A DNA stretch of 64,000 nt from Luminiphilus sp. (lineage in GTDB: Bacteria > Pseudomonadota > Gammaproteobacteria > Pseudomonadales > Halieaceae): positions 1 to 64,000 of the forward strand of contig JAQWUD010000026.1 of the NCBI GenBank assembly GCA_029242325.1, given 5' to 3'. Shown here piece after piece: positions 50,302-60,604 of this stretch (the stretch's first letter is position 1; the number at the start of each line of letters is the position of its first letter). Made by a program: the position numbers and the translations under genes. A model generated the notes under the pieces. The model was not told the origin of the DNA. It saw only the letters and a program-made list of their open reading frames with translations, and did not search any database.

Positions 50302-51071
50302 TAACGAACGATGCCCCGCTGTGACTGCAGAAGAGAATCAACAAGAATCCGAACACTGGGGGTGTCCTGGACCATCCCTTGAAGTCGCTCAATGGCGATA
50401 TCGAGCGTCAAACTCTGTCGATAAATGACTTTAAAAGCCCGACGAAGCTCTGCGATTTCAGTCTCGTCAAAGCCGCGTCGGCGAAGACCCTCGACATTGA
50501 TGGTTTTCGCTTCAGCAGGACTCCCCGCAACGGTGACGAAAGCGGGCACATCCTTGCCAATAGAGGTTCCCATTCCGCTGAAACTGTGCGCACCAATCTT
50601 GCAAAATTGATGGACCAAGGTGTAACCGGAAAGGATTGCCCAATCTCCCACAATCACGTGTCCGGCCAACGCGGTGTTGTTAACCAAAATGGTGTCGTTA
50701 CCCACTACGCTGTCGTGTCCCACGTGAACATAGGCCATCAGCAGATTGCGGTCACCAATCTCGGTCCGAGCCCGATCCTGAACGGTGCCTCGATGAATCG
50801 TCACATTTTCGCGGATCACATTGTCGTCGCCGATGTGAAGCTCCGTAGGTTCATCGCGATATTTCAGATCGGGCGTGGCCTCACCGACCGTCGAGAACTG
50901 ATAAATGTGATTGCGTTCACCCATGCGGGTAGGGCCCTTAATCACCACGTGAGACTCGATAATAGAGTTCTTGCCTATCTCAACACCGGGCCCAATTAAT
51001 GTCCACGGGCCGACCTCAACCGATTCATGAACTCGGGCGTCGGCATGAACTATGGCGCTATCGTGTATCAC
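50301..51071 (-). CDS. lpxA: UDP-N-acetylglucosamine acyltransferase
   Basis: A 256-residue left-handed beta-helix enzyme catalysing the first step of lipid A synthesis. Hexapeptide repeats run from IVHADARVHESVEVGPWTLIGPGVEIG onward; the catalytic histidine is in AYVHVGHDSVVG, and a C-terminal helical domain (RRRGFDETEIAELRRAFK) completes it. It is near the usual length (E. coli 262). The gene sits 3 bp after fabZ, so lpxD-fabZ-lpxA-lpxB are tightly coupled. Confidence 0.98.
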   Translation of the reverse strand: MIHDSAIVHADARVHESVEVGPWTLIGPGVEIGKNSIIESHVVIKGPTRMGERNHIYQFSTVGEATPDLKYRDEPTELHIGDDNVIRENVTIHRGTVQDRARTEIGDRNLLMAYVHVGHDSVVGNDTILVNNTALAGHVIVGDWAILSGYTLVHQFCKIGAHSFSGMGTSIGKDVPAFVTVAGSPAEAKTINVEGLRRRGFDETEIAELRRAFKVIYRQSLTLDIAIERLQGMVQDTPSVRILVDSLLQSQRGIVR

Positions 51072-51074
51072 GTC

Positions 51075-51509
51075 TCACCGGTCGGCACACAAAATCGTGC
51101 CGGCGGCAGCAAGCTCTTCGTCCACACGCGCCTCTACCTCAAATTTCCAGATGCCTCGCCGCTCACTGATAATGCGGGCGTACAGCATCACCTGATCCCC
51201 CGGAACGCAGGGGCGTTTAAACCTCAGGCCATCCGCTCCAACAAAGTAGTAGATAGAGCCTTCTGCCGGCGTTTTACCCATGGTCACAAACCCGAGGATA
51301 CCGGCGGCCTGCGCCATAGCCTCCAAAAGCAGAACGCCGGGGAAAACGGGCATTCCAGGAAAATGGCCATCGAAAAATGGTTCATTGATGCTCAGGTTTT
51401 TATAGGCCTCAATATGCTCGCCGGGCACAACAGACACCACGCGATCAACCAATAAAAACGGGTAACGATGAGGAAGACGATTACGAATCTCTTCAATATC
51501 CAACTTCAT
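51075..51509 (-). CDS. fabZ: 3-hydroxyacyl-ACP dehydratase FabZ
   Basis: A 144-residue hot-dog dehydratase of fatty acid elongation. [13 protein letters not shown] is the typical N-terminus; the catalytic His is in [13 protein letters not shown] and the Glu in [11 protein letters not shown]. The ATG overlaps the lpxD stop (4 bp). Its place inside the lpx cluster balances use of 3-hydroxyacyl-ACP between lipid A and phospholipid synthesis. Confidence 0.98.
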   Translation of the reverse strand: MKLDIEEIRNRLPHRYPFLLVDRVVSVVPGEHIEAYKNLSINEPFFDGHFPGMPVFPGVLLLEAMAQAAGILGFVTMGKTPAEGSIYYFVGADGLRFKRPCVPGDQVMLYARIISERRGIWKFEVEARVDEELAAAGTILCADR

Positions 51510-52543
51510 GAGTCCTCGTGCTCCTCCTTGTCCACCGCCAACGCTTTCTCAAGATCAGCAATCCGGCGCGCCATCTGGTCGAGCTGGGTGAAACGCGACG
51601 CACTGCGCAACCAGGCGCGCAGTGGCTGGATCGGTGTTCCAGACGAATAGTGCCCGGGCTCGGTGACAGAACTTGCGACTCGGCCTTGTCCGCCAATATG
51701 CACATCATTGGCAATGGTTAAATGACCTGCCATGCCCACCTGACCCGCAATTACGCATCGTTCGCCAATCTGGGTGCTACCAGATATCCCCGCCTGAGAG
51801 GCAATTGCCGTGCGGGCTCCCACACGTGCACCGTGAGCAATCTGAACCAGGTTATCGATGATCGCACCGTCTTCGACAACCGTGTCTTCAAGCGCACCGC
51901 GATCAACGGCCGAATTAGCTCCAATCTCTACGTCGTCTCCAATGATCACAGACGCCAGTTGCTGGATCCTGACCCAGCCCTCAGCGCTCGGGGCGAAACC
52001 AAAGCCGTCAGCACCAATGGTCGCATTAGGATGAATCGTGCAACGCGCACCGATCCGAACCGCATGGCATACCACTGCACCCGGCTTAATAACCGTTTTT
52101 TTGCCGATGACGGACCCATGACCTATGTAGGCGCCAGCACCAATCCATACCCCATCACCTAACGTGACATCGGCCTCGATGCAGGCACCTGCGTCGATGG
52201 TGACGCCCTCGCCCAATGCGGCGGCATCAGACACCACTGCACTGCGGTGGACACGACCTGTGGCGACGGGGTGATTGTCAAAAATGAGGGTTGCTTTTGC
52301 AAAGGCCAGGTAGGGCGCTTCACTGAGCAGCGCGCTGCCTGCCCAACGTTCTATCCAGTCGGGATGAAGAATCAGGGCGCCCGCGCTGGTCTTATCAAGT
52401 TTGGACAGGTGCTTTTTTTCTGAGACGAAGCTCAGTTCGTCTGCGGTGGCGCGCTCCAGTGCCGCCAGCGCAACAATGGGGCGACCGGGATCGCCCCGCA
52501 GCTCAAGCCCCAGAGCAGCAGAAAGCTCCCCTAGCGCTGGCAT
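51506..52543 (-). CDS. lpxD: UDP-3-O-acylglucosamine N-acyltransferase
   Basis: A 345-residue trimeric left-handed beta-helix acyltransferase adding the second 3-hydroxyacyl chain in lipid A synthesis. The N-terminal uridine-binding domain ([14 protein letters not shown]) is followed by hexapeptide repeats with the catalytic His in [11 protein letters not shown], and the C-terminal helix ([16 protein letters not shown]) closes the fold. It follows skp by 6 bp and overlaps fabZ by 4 bp. Confidence 0.98.
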   Translation of the reverse strand: MPALGELSAALGLELRGDPGRPIVALAALERATADELSFVSEKKHLSKLDKTSAGALILHPDWIERWAGSALLSEAPYLAFAKATLIFDNHPVATGRVHRSAVVSDAAALGEGVTIDAGACIEADVTLGDGVWIGAGAYIGHGSVIGKKTVIKPGAVVCHAVRIGARCTIHPNATIGADGFGFAPSAEGWVRIQQLASVIIGDDVEIGANSAVDRGALEDTVVEDGAIIDNLVQIAHGARVGARTAIASQAGISGSTQIGERCVIAGQVGMAGHLTIANDVHIGGQGRVASSVTEPGHYSSGTPIQPLRAWLRSASRFTQLDQMARRIADLEKALAVDKEEHEDS

Positions 52544-52549
52544 GCTGGA

Positions 52550-53065
52550 TTACTCCGCCCCCATCTGATTCATCTTGTCGGAGACTTTTGCAGTAATGTT
52601 GTAGCCCAAGTCGGCGTGAATCACGGCTTGCTGCTGAAGCAGAAGACCGATCTGTTCCGTCTCGATGATGGCGCGCAGCACTTCCTGAGCTTGCGGGGCC
52701 AGCTCCTGCATCACCCGCTGAGCATTCTGTGTTTGCAGAGTCTGCAGCTTCTTGGCCACATACTCGAGATCTGACTGCTTGCTGGCCATTTTCTGGCGCG
52801 CGGCTACCTGATCTTCCTCGCTCATCGCCGCCTGATCGCGCTGGAAGTCCTTCACTAGCTGATCGAGCTCCGCACGCAACGCATCAAACTGCGTCTTGTC
52901 ACTGGCAAAATCCTCACCAGCCTCAAATTCTTGCAGTCGTTGCTGCGCCACATCGGTCTGCAGAATCGCCTGCTCCAAATTCACCACGGCTATCCGGCCT
53001 TGCGCCATTACGATCGAGGGCACCACTGCCATTAAAAGCCCTGCAAGCCACACTCGTGCATTCAT
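52550..53065 (-). CDS. skp: Periplasmic OmpH/Skp-family chaperone
   Basis: A 171-residue exported chaperone that holds unfolded outer-membrane proteins. A signal peptide MNARVWLAGLLMAVVPSIVMA precedes QGRIAVVNLEQAIL; the rest is a long charged coiled coil (LVKDFQRDQAAMSEEDQVAARQ region) as in the Skp tentacles. Its location between bamA and lpxD is standard for gammaproteobacteria and links it to outer-membrane assembly. Confidence 0.95.
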   Translation of the reverse strand: MNARVWLAGLLMAVVPSIVMAQGRIAVVNLEQAILQTDVAQQRLQEFEAGEDFASDKTQFDALRAELDQLVKDFQRDQAAMSEEDQVAARQKMASKQSDLEYVAKKLQTLQTQNAQRVMQELAPQAQEVLRAIIETEQIGLLLQQQAVIHADLGYNITAKVSDKMNQMGAE

Positions 53066-53091
53066 CGAGACATCTCCATTTTTTCTTACTG

Positions 53092-55719
53092 TCAGAAACC
53101 TCTTCCCAGTGTGAACTGGAAGACTTCTCTTTCGTCAATCAGGCTGGCGTTCAGAGGCTTCGCCAGACTGAAAGTTAATGGGCCAAAGCCCGATAACCAT
53201 GTCACACCGATACCGACAGAGTAACGTAATTCACCGGCGTCGATACCAAAACAATTCACCTGATTTTCACGGCAATTTGTGTTGAAAACATTGCCCACAT
53301 CGAAGAACAGCGCCGAGCGCAACGAGCTACGATCCTTGATAAAAGGCATTGGAAACAGAATTTCCGCACTGCCTTCAATCAACACATTGCCACCAAACGG
53401 ATCCGGTTCATTGTAAAACTGCTGAAGCGGTACCTTGCCCGTTCGCGGATCGATGGCGTAGCCATAACCGCGACCATCGGCGCCGCCATATTCGGTTGGG
53501 CGACCGTTTTCATCGATACCGGTCACTGCCGTATTGGCGGTGTAAACAATGGGGGGGGTGCTACGCGGCCCCAGCGTATTGGTTTCGTACCCGCGCACGG
53601 AACCGAATCCGCCGGCAAAAAAGTGTTCATAAAACGGCAGCTCGCTCGTTGCACCAAACCCTTCGCCGTAGCCAAGCTCTCCGCGAAGATGCAGCGTGAA
53701 CTCTCCAAAAAGCGGCAAGTACATTTCGCCGCGGTAGTTCAGTTTGTAGAACTCCAAATCCGAGGGGGGCACGGCCACCTCGAGTGACACTGATTGTGAA
53801 GCACCTCGGGTAGCCAATTGGCCTCGATTCAATGTTGACTGGATCCAACTACCCGTCAGCGCCCAATTCAGGTACTGGTCCCCGTTGAGATCAAGAAAAC
53901 CTTCATTAGCCGGCGGCGAGAGCGCAGACAGTGGGATAGTGTCAATGGGCTGCAAGACCTCTGCTGCCGAATAGGTGCCGTTGGCCTGCAAGGTTGAGTA
54001 GTACCAATACTCTATTTCAGGCGCTAGCTTAGGACTGGAGGAAATTTCTTGCACAGCATATTGGCCAGAAGTGATCTTTGTGTCTGTGACGCCGAAGGAG
54101 AACCCCAACCGCTGGGTCTCACTGATGGGATAGCCAAAATTCACACTGCCGCCCCAGGTATCTGTGGTGTAGCTCGCCACATTGATTTTCGACAGATCAG
54201 TTTTGCGGTAAAACACACCGAAACCCCGACTGACACCGTCCTCGGTAAAGTACGGGTTGGTATAGTTGAAACTGATCACGTCCTGATAGCGAGAGGAATT
54301 CAGGGATACTCCTACCCTCCTTCCCGTTCCCAGAAAGTTATTCTGTTGGAGATTCAATCCCAGTATGAGTCCCGCATCTTGCGCATAGCCGAGGCTGCCT
54401 CCAATGGAGCCAAATGACTGCTCCTCCACGACAAAGTCCACGTCTATGAGGTCATCAGAACCCGGCACTTCATTCGTTTCGACTGATGCCATCTTGAAAA
54501 ACCCGAGCCGCTCCAGTCTGATCCGCGACTGTTCAATCGAAGCGGAGGACGCTGGGGCAGACTCCATCTGCCGCATCTCCCGGCGCAGAACGTCATCCAT
54601 TGTGGTCTGATTCCCTGCGAAACTGATGCGCCGGACGTAGGTTCGCTTGCCAGGATCGATAAAAAACTTCATCGCCACGGTATTCGTGTCTTCGTCGATC
54701 TCGGGCATACCCGTGACCTTGGCAAAGTTATATCCCTCGTTACCCAGGCGCCGGGTGAGATAGTCCTCAGTTGCCGTCACGAGTTGCTGTGAATAGACCT
54801 GCTCGGGCTGAACGATCAAAAACCGGTTCAAATCCTCCTCCGGCAGCACCAGGTCGCCGGACAAGCCCACCTGACTGATAGTGAACTTTTCTCCCTCGGT
54901 CACGTTGGCCGTGATGTAAACCTCCTCTTTGCTCGGAGAGACAGCCACCTGTGTCGAATCAATGTTGAACTGCAAGTATCCGCGATCGAGGTAATAAGAC
55001 GACAGCGTCTCGAGATCGGAGGTCAGCTTTTCTTTCGAGTATTTGTCATCGCTGGTAAAAAACGAAAGCCAACCGCCTGTCTTCAGCTCGAAAAGGTCAA
55101 TCAGATCCTCGTCAGTAAACACACCGTTGCCGACCACATTGATATGTTTGATTGTCGCGACCGTGCCTTCGTTTACATCAATCGCGATGGAAACCCGATT
55201 CCGCGGTTCGGCAATGACTTCGGAGTCGATAGTGGCATCGTACCGGCCCTGCAGCACGTACTGACGTTGCAGCTCAAGCTGCATACCCTCGAGGGTAGAA
55301 CGCTGAAATACCTGCCCCACCGCCAGACCCGCCCCTTTCAAGCCATCCAACAATGCCTCGGTTTCAATGGCCTTGTTACCGTCGATCGTGATCTCACTGA
55401 TACTCGGGCGTTCCGCGACCACCACAACCAGCACGCCGCCATCTCGAGCAATGGAAATGTCATCAAAGTTTCCCGTCGAGAAGAGGTTTTTGGCCGCCGA
55501 TCTGACAGCGTAGACGTCGGCCGTGTCGCCAACTCCAACCGGGAGCGCGGCGAATACGCTCCCCGGGGAGATGCGCTGCAGCCCCTCTACGCGAATGTCC
55601 TGAATGACGAATGGCTCAATCTGCGCCCATGCAAAGATGGGTTGCACCAGCGCGGCCAAAAGCAGCACCAGTTTGAGGCCCCCGCACGGTAGCAGACGGT
55701 TATTGTCACTTGTCAGCAT
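53092..55719 (-). CDS. bamA: Outer membrane protein assembly factor BamA
   Basis: The 875-residue core of the BAM complex. A signal peptide ends near IFAWA; five POTRA domains start with IEPFVIQDIRVEGLQRISPG, and the 16-strand barrel carries the conserved L6 motif VRGY in GSVRGYETNTLGP and ends in Phe (FTLGRGF), the beta-signal. It is some 65 residues longer than E. coli BamA (810), with extra length in barrel loops such as the YGGADGRGYGYAIDPRTG stretch. It lies between rseP and skp. Confidence 0.98.
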   Translation of the reverse strand: MLTSDNNRLLPCGGLKLVLLLAALVQPIFAWAQIEPFVIQDIRVEGLQRISPGSVFAALPVGVGDTADVYAVRSAAKNLFSTGNFDDISIARDGGVLVVVVAERPSISEITIDGNKAIETEALLDGLKGAGLAVGQVFQRSTLEGMQLELQRQYVLQGRYDATIDSEVIAEPRNRVSIAIDVNEGTVATIKHINVVGNGVFTDEDLIDLFELKTGGWLSFFTSDDKYSKEKLTSDLETLSSYYLDRGYLQFNIDSTQVAVSPSKEEVYITANVTEGEKFTISQVGLSGDLVLPEEDLNRFLIVQPEQVYSQQLVTATEDYLTRRLGNEGYNFAKVTGMPEIDEDTNTVAMKFFIDPGKRTYVRRISFAGNQTTMDDVLRREMRQMESAPASSASIEQSRIRLERLGFFKMASVETNEVPGSDDLIDVDFVVEEQSFGSIGGSLGYAQDAGLILGLNLQQNNFLGTGRRVGVSLNSSRYQDVISFNYTNPYFTEDGVSRGFGVFYRKTDLSKINVASYTTDTWGGSVNFGYPISETQRLGFSFGVTDTKITSGQYAVQEISSSPKLAPEIEYWYYSTLQANGTYSAAEVLQPIDTIPLSALSPPANEGFLDLNGDQYLNWALTGSWIQSTLNRGQLATRGASQSVSLEVAVPPSDLEFYKLNYRGEMYLPLFGEFTLHLRGELGYGEGFGATSELPFYEHFFAGGFGSVRGYETNTLGPRSTPPIVYTANTAVTGIDENGRPTEYGGADGRGYGYAIDPRTGKVPLQQFYNEPDPFGGNVLIEGSAEILFPMPFIKDRSSLRSALFFDVGNVFNTNCRENQVNCFGIDAGELRYSVGIGVTWLSGFGPLTFSLAKPLNASLIDEREVFQFTLGRGF

Positions 55720-55832
55720 GAAGTGTCATCGCTGGAACATTTGCTCACGCTGGGGCTGACCATCCCAACGCAGCGCAAAAGAGGCCCAGCCGGGCAAAAT
55801 AACGGGATGATGTGACCGGTCATGTGATGTCG

Positions 55833-57188
55833 TCAGATTTTCGAGAGGTCATTATACAGGGCAAACACCATGATGCTGAGCACTAAAACTACGCCCATCT
55901 GGTAACCCATCATCTGAATACGTTCAGGTAATGGCTTGCCAAAGAGCGCCTCACAACCGTAAAACACAAGGTGCCCGCCATCCAGAACGGGAATAGGCAA
56001 TAAATTGAGTGCGCCCAGGGAGACACTCAGTAGCGCCAAAAAGCCCAGCCAAGCCACCCAACCGGCCTCAGCAGTCGATGCCGCTACTTGGGCAATAGCG
56101 ATAGGCCCTGACAAATTGCTCGGTGAGATCAACCCCTGCAGCATTCGACCGATCGAAGTAAAGGTAAAACCGACCAGATCTAATGTCCGCTGCGCGGCGG
56201 CCCACAGTGCCTCAAGTGGCCCCCTTTCGAACCGCCGCTGCTGCGCCGCGGGGATATCAGGCAGCGAAACGGTCATCCCCACCGAGCCTATTTCGCCGCC
56301 TTCAGCTCCTACGGTGGCTGGCGTCACGCTCAGTGTCATCAGATCACCGCTCCGCTCCACCGTTACCTCGATTGGCTGGCCGGGGCGGGCTCGCACATAA
56401 GCAACCCAATCCATCCACAGATCAATGGGCTGCCCATCAGCGGACACGATAAGATCACCCGGCTCAAAACCTGCCCTGGTAGCTGCCCCATCCTCGATCA
56501 AAGCACCGGCAAGAGCGGTAACGGGCGGTGTTTTTATGGTGATACCGAATGCCTGAAGAAGGTTGGGTTGCTCCGCCTCGCGCAGCCACTGTGAAATTGT
56601 CACTTGCGATTCGTAAATGACATCCGAACCCGGGTAAGCGGCAGCCAAAGTCACTGTGCCTGTGTCGCCCAAACGTTCGAGCAGAGCGAAGTTCACCGCT
56701 GCGACGGTCGGCGTCGAGCGCGAATCAATCGCGAGAATCTCCTGACCTGACTCCAAACCCGCTGTCTGCGCGAGCGACCCCTCTGCCACCTGATCAACCA
56801 AGGGTACAACGCCGATTTCCCCTCTGAAAAAAAGCACCCACAGCACTGCAATAGCGAGCAAAAAATTTGCCATTGGCCCTGCAGCGGCGATCGCCATACG
56901 GTTGGCTACCGGCTGCCGATTATAGGCCCGTGGTAAATCCTCGGCGTCGACAGTACCCTCTCGCTCGTCCGCCATCCTAACGTAACCGCCCAAGGGCAAA
57001 GCGGCGATCACGTACTCAGTTTCATCAGCCCCCCGCCATCGCACAAGCGGTCGTCCAAAACCGACTGAGAATCGCAACACCTTGACGCCGGTAAACCGAG
57101 CAACCCAGAAGTGACCATATTCATGCACCGCTACCACAATGGCAAAAGTCGCCAGCGCCACGAAAATTGTTTGCAAAATTTCTAACAT
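55833..57188 (-). CDS. rseP: Site-2 intramembrane metalloprotease RseP
   Basis: A 451-residue inner-membrane zinc protease that makes the second cut in anti-sigma factors such as RseA, activating the envelope stress response. The HExxH motif is in VHEYGHFWVARFTG near residue 21, two PDZ domains occupy the centre (DQVAEGSLAQTAGLESGQEI; GAATRAGFEPGDLIVSADG), and the third zinc ligand is in PIPVLDGGHLVFY. Position between dxr and bamA is standard. Confidence 0.97.
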   Translation of the reverse strand: MLEILQTIFVALATFAIVVAVHEYGHFWVARFTGVKVLRFSVGFGRPLVRWRGADETEYVIAALPLGGYVRMADEREGTVDAEDLPRAYNRQPVANRMAIAAAGPMANFLLAIAVLWVLFFRGEIGVVPLVDQVAEGSLAQTAGLESGQEILAIDSRSTPTVAAVNFALLERLGDTGTVTLAAAYPGSDVIYESQVTISQWLREAEQPNLLQAFGITIKTPPVTALAGALIEDGAATRAGFEPGDLIVSADGQPIDLWMDWVAYVRARPGQPIEVTVERSGDLMTLSVTPATVGAEGGEIGSVGMTVSLPDIPAAQQRRFERGPLEALWAAAQRTLDLVGFTFTSIGRMLQGLISPSNLSGPIAIAQVAASTAEAGWVAWLGFLALLSVSLGALNLLPIPVLDGGHLVFYGCEALFGKPLPERIQMMGYQMGVVLVLSIMVFALYNDLSKI

Positions 57189-57197
57189 GAGTTTCCT

Positions 57198-58388
57198 TTA
57201 AAGGTCTTGATGCGCGGCCGCGAACGCCGCCACACCCTCTGCCGCGACGACTCGGGCAGATGAATCCAGATCTTTGACCGCGTCGAGGCTGGAAGGTTCC
57301 GACAGATTAACTGACCGTAACGCGTGATCAATCACTCGATCAATGTCAGTGAACCGGATACCAAGCGCCAGAAATGCCGCCACAGCCACCTCGTTAGCCG
57401 CGCTGTAAACGCACATCCCACCTGGCTGGGTTATCGCCCACTGCGCGAGGCTCAGACATGGGAAAGCCTCAAGGTCAGGTGCCTCAAAGTCCAGCCTGCC
57501 CACAGATACCATGTCCAATGCTTGCACACCCGCGTCAACCCTGTCTGGCCAGGCGAGACAATACGCGATCGGCGTGCGCATATCGGGCTGCCCCATTTGC
57601 GCCAGCACCGATCCATCTCGATAACGAATCATGGAATGCACAATACTTTGCGGGTGCACCACGATCTCAATCTGCTCGGGCCGCCGTTTGAACAGCCAGC
57701 AAGCCTCCGCTAGCTCAAGCCCCTTGTTGGCCAGGGTCGCAGAATCCACGGAGATCTTTTGCCCCATTGACCAGTTTGGATGAGCGCATGCTTCTTTGGG
57801 TGAGACGTTGTCCAGCGACGCTCGAGCGCGCCCTCGGAAAGGTCCGCCGGAGGCAGTCAGAATAATTTTTTCGACATTACCCATATCCGGTTGGCCGTTG
57901 GCGAGGACGGGTAAACATTGATGCATGGCATTATGTTCGCTATCAACGGGCAGTAGCACCGCGCCACCTTGACGCACCGTCTCCATGAATAGAGCGCCAG
58001 CACTGACCAGCGCCTCCTTATTGGCGAGCAAAATCGTTTTTCCTGCCCGTGCTGCACTCATCGTCGGGCGGAGCCCCGCAAATCCAACAATCCCGGCAAC
58101 AACACTGTCTACTGCGGCCTCGGCAACCAGATCGTCCAATGCATCGGCCCCTGAAGAGACCGTGACAGCCGACAAATCCCGCAGTCGATCCGCCAGATGC
58201 TCAGCAGTCTCTGCATCGCCCATCACTGCGTGAGCCGGCAAATGCTCGCGACAGAGCGCCTCCATTTCATCAACAGATCGATGCGCCGAGAGCAAGGTCG
58301 CCTGATATCGATCGGGGTGTCGGCGAATGACATCAAGGGTCGACTGGCCTATAGACCCTGTCGCACCCAACACCGCAACCCGCTTCAC
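57198..58388 (-). CDS. dxr: 1-deoxy-D-xylulose 5-phosphate reductoisomerase
   Basis: A 396-residue NADPH enzyme of the MEP isoprenoid pathway (also called ispC). The nucleotide motif AVLGATGSIGQSTLDVI opens the protein, ANKEALVSAG and PVDSEHNA are catalytic-domain signatures with metal ligands, and ILTASGGPFRGR is the conserved phosphate loop. It lies 2 bp after cdsA and 9 bp before rseP, in the usual order. Confidence 0.98.
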   Translation of the reverse strand: MKRVAVLGATGSIGQSTLDVIRRHPDRYQATLLSAHRSVDEMEALCREHLPAHAVMGDAETAEHLADRLRDLSAVTVSSGADALDDLVAEAAVDSVVAGIVGFAGLRPTMSAARAGKTILLANKEALVSAGALFMETVRQGGAVLLPVDSEHNAMHQCLPVLANGQPDMGNVEKIILTASGGPFRGRARASLDNVSPKEACAHPNWSMGQKISVDSATLANKGLELAEACWLFKRRPEQIEIVVHPQSIVHSMIRYRDGSVLAQMGQPDMRTPIAYCLAWPDRVDAGVQALDMVSVGRLDFEAPDLEAFPCLSLAQWAITQPGGMCVYSAANEVAVAAFLALGIRFTDIDRVIDHALRSVNLSEPSSLDAVKDLDSSARVVAAEGVAAFAAAHQDL

Positions 58389-58390
58389 GT

Positions 58391-59227
58391 TCAGTACCCC
58401 ACCAGCAAAAGGCCGAGCGTGTAAACCGGTGCCGCGCCGCAGATGCTGTCGAGGCGATCGAGAACACCGCCGTGGCCCGGTAACAAATTGCCCGAATCTT
58501 TTGCCCCCACCTCACGCTTCAACAGGCTGATCGTCAGGTCACCCACCACAGAAGCCCCTGCAGTGGCGAGCCCGAGGACCAGTAATGAGCCTAGGTCGAG
58601 ATGTAGGTGGGACAACGGCAGGTTTTGCCACACGACCAATGTAAGAGCGATGACACACACAACACCCCCCCAGAAACCTTCCCATGTCTTGCCAGGGCTA
58701 ATTGCTTCAGCGAGGGCGTGCTGTCCAAATCGGCGCCCCACGAAGTAAGCACCAATGTCTGCGGTGACAACGATGAGAATCAACATGAACAGCGCTAACA
58801 GCCCATTGCTCAGTAATAGGCATACCATCACTGATAACCACGTTGCCGTCAGCATAACCCACCCCATGAGGGCCCTGATCCACGGCTGCCGCCATACCCA
58901 ACCGCCAGTGGGGTAGTACTTCAAGCCAACCAGCATTGAAGACCAGAGAAACGCACTTGCTGCAAGCCAAGGCTGGGCGGTCGCCACGGGCTGGCCGTTT
59001 GTCATATCGATTTGCGACCACAATAGATAGCAGGACCCGGGCACCAGTATCATATAGAGCGCGCGAGTCGCCGGAGAGCGAACACCTACCAGATTGGACC
59101 ATTCCCAGGCGCCCGCCGTCGCAACGAGCGCGAACAGGATCGCTTGCAGTGTCAAAGGAGCAAAAACCAGCGTGGCAAGGAAAGCAGAGACCAAGAGCAG
59201 CCCAGTGATTACTCGCTCCCGTAGCAC
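58391..59227 (-). CDS. cdsA: Phosphatidate cytidylyltransferase
   Basis: A 278-residue integral membrane enzyme making CDP-diacylglycerol from phosphatidate and CTP. It has about seven to eight hydrophobic segments and the C-terminal signature SLLKREVGAKDSGNLLPGHG with the PGHGG end; SPGKTWEGFWGG precedes it. It is located between uppS and dxr, the conserved order in this operon. Confidence 0.97.
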   Translation of the reverse strand: MLRERVITGLLLVSAFLATLVFAPLTLQAILFALVATAGAWEWSNLVGVRSPATRALYMILVPGSCYLLWSQIDMTNGQPVATAQPWLAASAFLWSSMLVGLKYYPTGGWVWRQPWIRALMGWVMLTATWLSVMVCLLLSNGLLALFMLILIVVTADIGAYFVGRRFGQHALAEAISPGKTWEGFWGGVVCVIALTLVVWQNLPLSHLHLDLGSLLVLGLATAGASVVGDLTISLLKREVGAKDSGNLLPGHGGVLDRLDSICGAAPVYTLGLLLVGY

Positions 59228-59250
59228 TGTCTCACCTCCTCCGGCTTAGC

Positions 59251-59991
59251 CTAATAGCTATGCAGCAGCGGCCGAACACCAAAGCGCCGCTCCCTCACTG
59301 CATAATCGGCGAGCGCCAAGTCAAGCACGCTCTCGTCAAAGTCGGGCCATAAGGCCTCGGTGAACCAAAACTCAGCGTATGCAAACTGCCAAAGCAGGAA
59401 GTTAGACACCCGCGTTTCGCCTGCGGTGCGAATGCAAAGGTCAGGGTCAGGAAGATTGTCTGTGGCCAACCTTTCCGAAATCATCGCTTCATCGATCTCT
59501 TCAGGCTTCACAACACCAGCGGCCACGTCGCGCGCAATCGATTGCGTGACTTGCGTCACATCCCAGCGACCACCGTAATCCAGCGCCAATGTAAGCGTGG
59601 CGCGCGCGCACGACACAGTGGCCTGCTCTGCACTGGCAATCAGGCTTTGCAGACGGGGACTGAAGCGGTCGCGCCGGCCAATGACGCGCAACCGAACGCC
59701 ATCGCAGACGAGTTTCGACACTTCATTGCGAAGATAACGAGACAATAACGCCAGCAGCGCGCGCACCTCCGCTCGCGGCCTGCCCCAGTTCTCGCTGGAG
59801 AACGCAAACAGGGTGAGGTAGCGAATCCCACGCGCCTCACAGGCCTCTACAATCTCCCTAACGACCTCAGCGCCCGCGCGATGCCCAGCCACTCCGGGAT
59901 AGCCCTCACGCCGAGCCCAGCGATTGTTGCCATCCATGATGATGGCCAGATGTCGCGGGACCGTGCGGAGTTGGATGTCGGAGGCTTTCAA
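59251..59991 (-). CDS. uppS: Undecaprenyl diphosphate synthase
   Basis: A 246-residue cis-prenyltransferase producing the C55 carrier lipid for peptidoglycan and O-antigen. HLAIIMDGNNRWARREG holds the catalytic Asp, YLTLFAFSSENW and the C-terminal PDLCIRTAGETRVSNFLLWQ plus EFWFTEALWPDF are family signatures. Length is close to the E. coli enzyme (253). It follows frr by 19 bp. Confidence 0.98.
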   Translation of the reverse strand: MKASDIQLRTVPRHLAIIMDGNNRWARREGYPGVAGHRAGAEVVREIVEACEARGIRYLTLFAFSSENWGRPRAEVRALLALLSRYLRNEVSKLVCDGVRLRVIGRRDRFSPRLQSLIASAEQATVSCARATLTLALDYGGRWDVTQVTQSIARDVAAGVVKPEEIDEAMISERLATDNLPDPDLCIRTAGETRVSNFLLWQFAYAEFWFTEALWPDFDESVLDLALADYAVRERRFGVRPLLHSY

Positions 59992-60010
59992 CGGATTTCC
60001 TATCGGTCCG

Positions 60011-60568
60011 TCAGATGGCCATCAAATCAGTTTCTTTATCGCCCAAAGCACCCTCAACCTTAGCCACGTAGCTATCGGTCAGCTTTTGCACGACATCTTG
60101 CGCTCGGCGCTCCTCATCCTCAGAGATTTCTTTCTCCTTGAGCAGTTCCTTCAGCATGCCCAGTGCGTCTCGACGGGCGCTGCGGACCGATACTCGAGCA
60201 GACTCTGCCTCGGATCGCGCCTGCTTGATATAACCCTTGCGCGTCTCCTCTGTCAGAACCGGCATGGGGATTCGCATTACCTCACCAGCCGTGGCGGGGT
60301 TCAATCCCAGGTCTGATTTCAAAATGGCGCGCTCAATATCCGGCGTAATCGATCTATCAAACGCAATCACGCTCAGGGTGCGCGCATCCTCAATATTGAT
60401 ATTTGCCAGCTGATTAAGCGGTGTCTCCGCCCCGTAATACTCGACCCGAATACTCTCCAGCAGGCTGGGGTGCGCTCGGCCAGTCCGGATCTTGTTGAAA
60501 TTATGCGACAAAGCCTCTAATGCTTTACCCATGCGGTCTTCGGTTTCCTGCTTGATATCATCAATCAT
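60011..60568 (-). CDS. frr: Ribosome recycling factor
   Basis: A 185-residue factor that, with EF-G, splits the post-termination ribosome. [34 protein letters not shown] (quoted in part: [20 protein letters not shown]) and [18 protein letters not shown] are highly conserved. Length equals the E. coli protein. It lies 36 bp after pyrH in the translation/envelope operon. Confidence 0.98.
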   Translation of the reverse strand: MIDDIKQETEDRMGKALEALSHNFNKIRTGRAHPSLLESIRVEYYGAETPLNQLANINIEDARTLSVIAFDRSITPDIERAILKSDLGLNPATAGEVMRIPMPVLTEETRKGYIKQARSEAESARVSVRSARRDALGMLKELLKEKEISEDEERRAQDVVQKLTDSYVAKVEGALGDKETDLMAI

Positions 60569-60604
60569 CGCTTACGTCCCGCTATGTTTCCTTTACACAG
60601 ACCA

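Noticed and set aside
50379-50999. 206-residue plus-strand ORF
   Set aside because: Antisense to lpxA.
55813-55822. TGACCGGTCA palindrome between rseP and bamA
   Set aside because: Only 10 bp and flanks not symmetrical; chance occurrence is likely.
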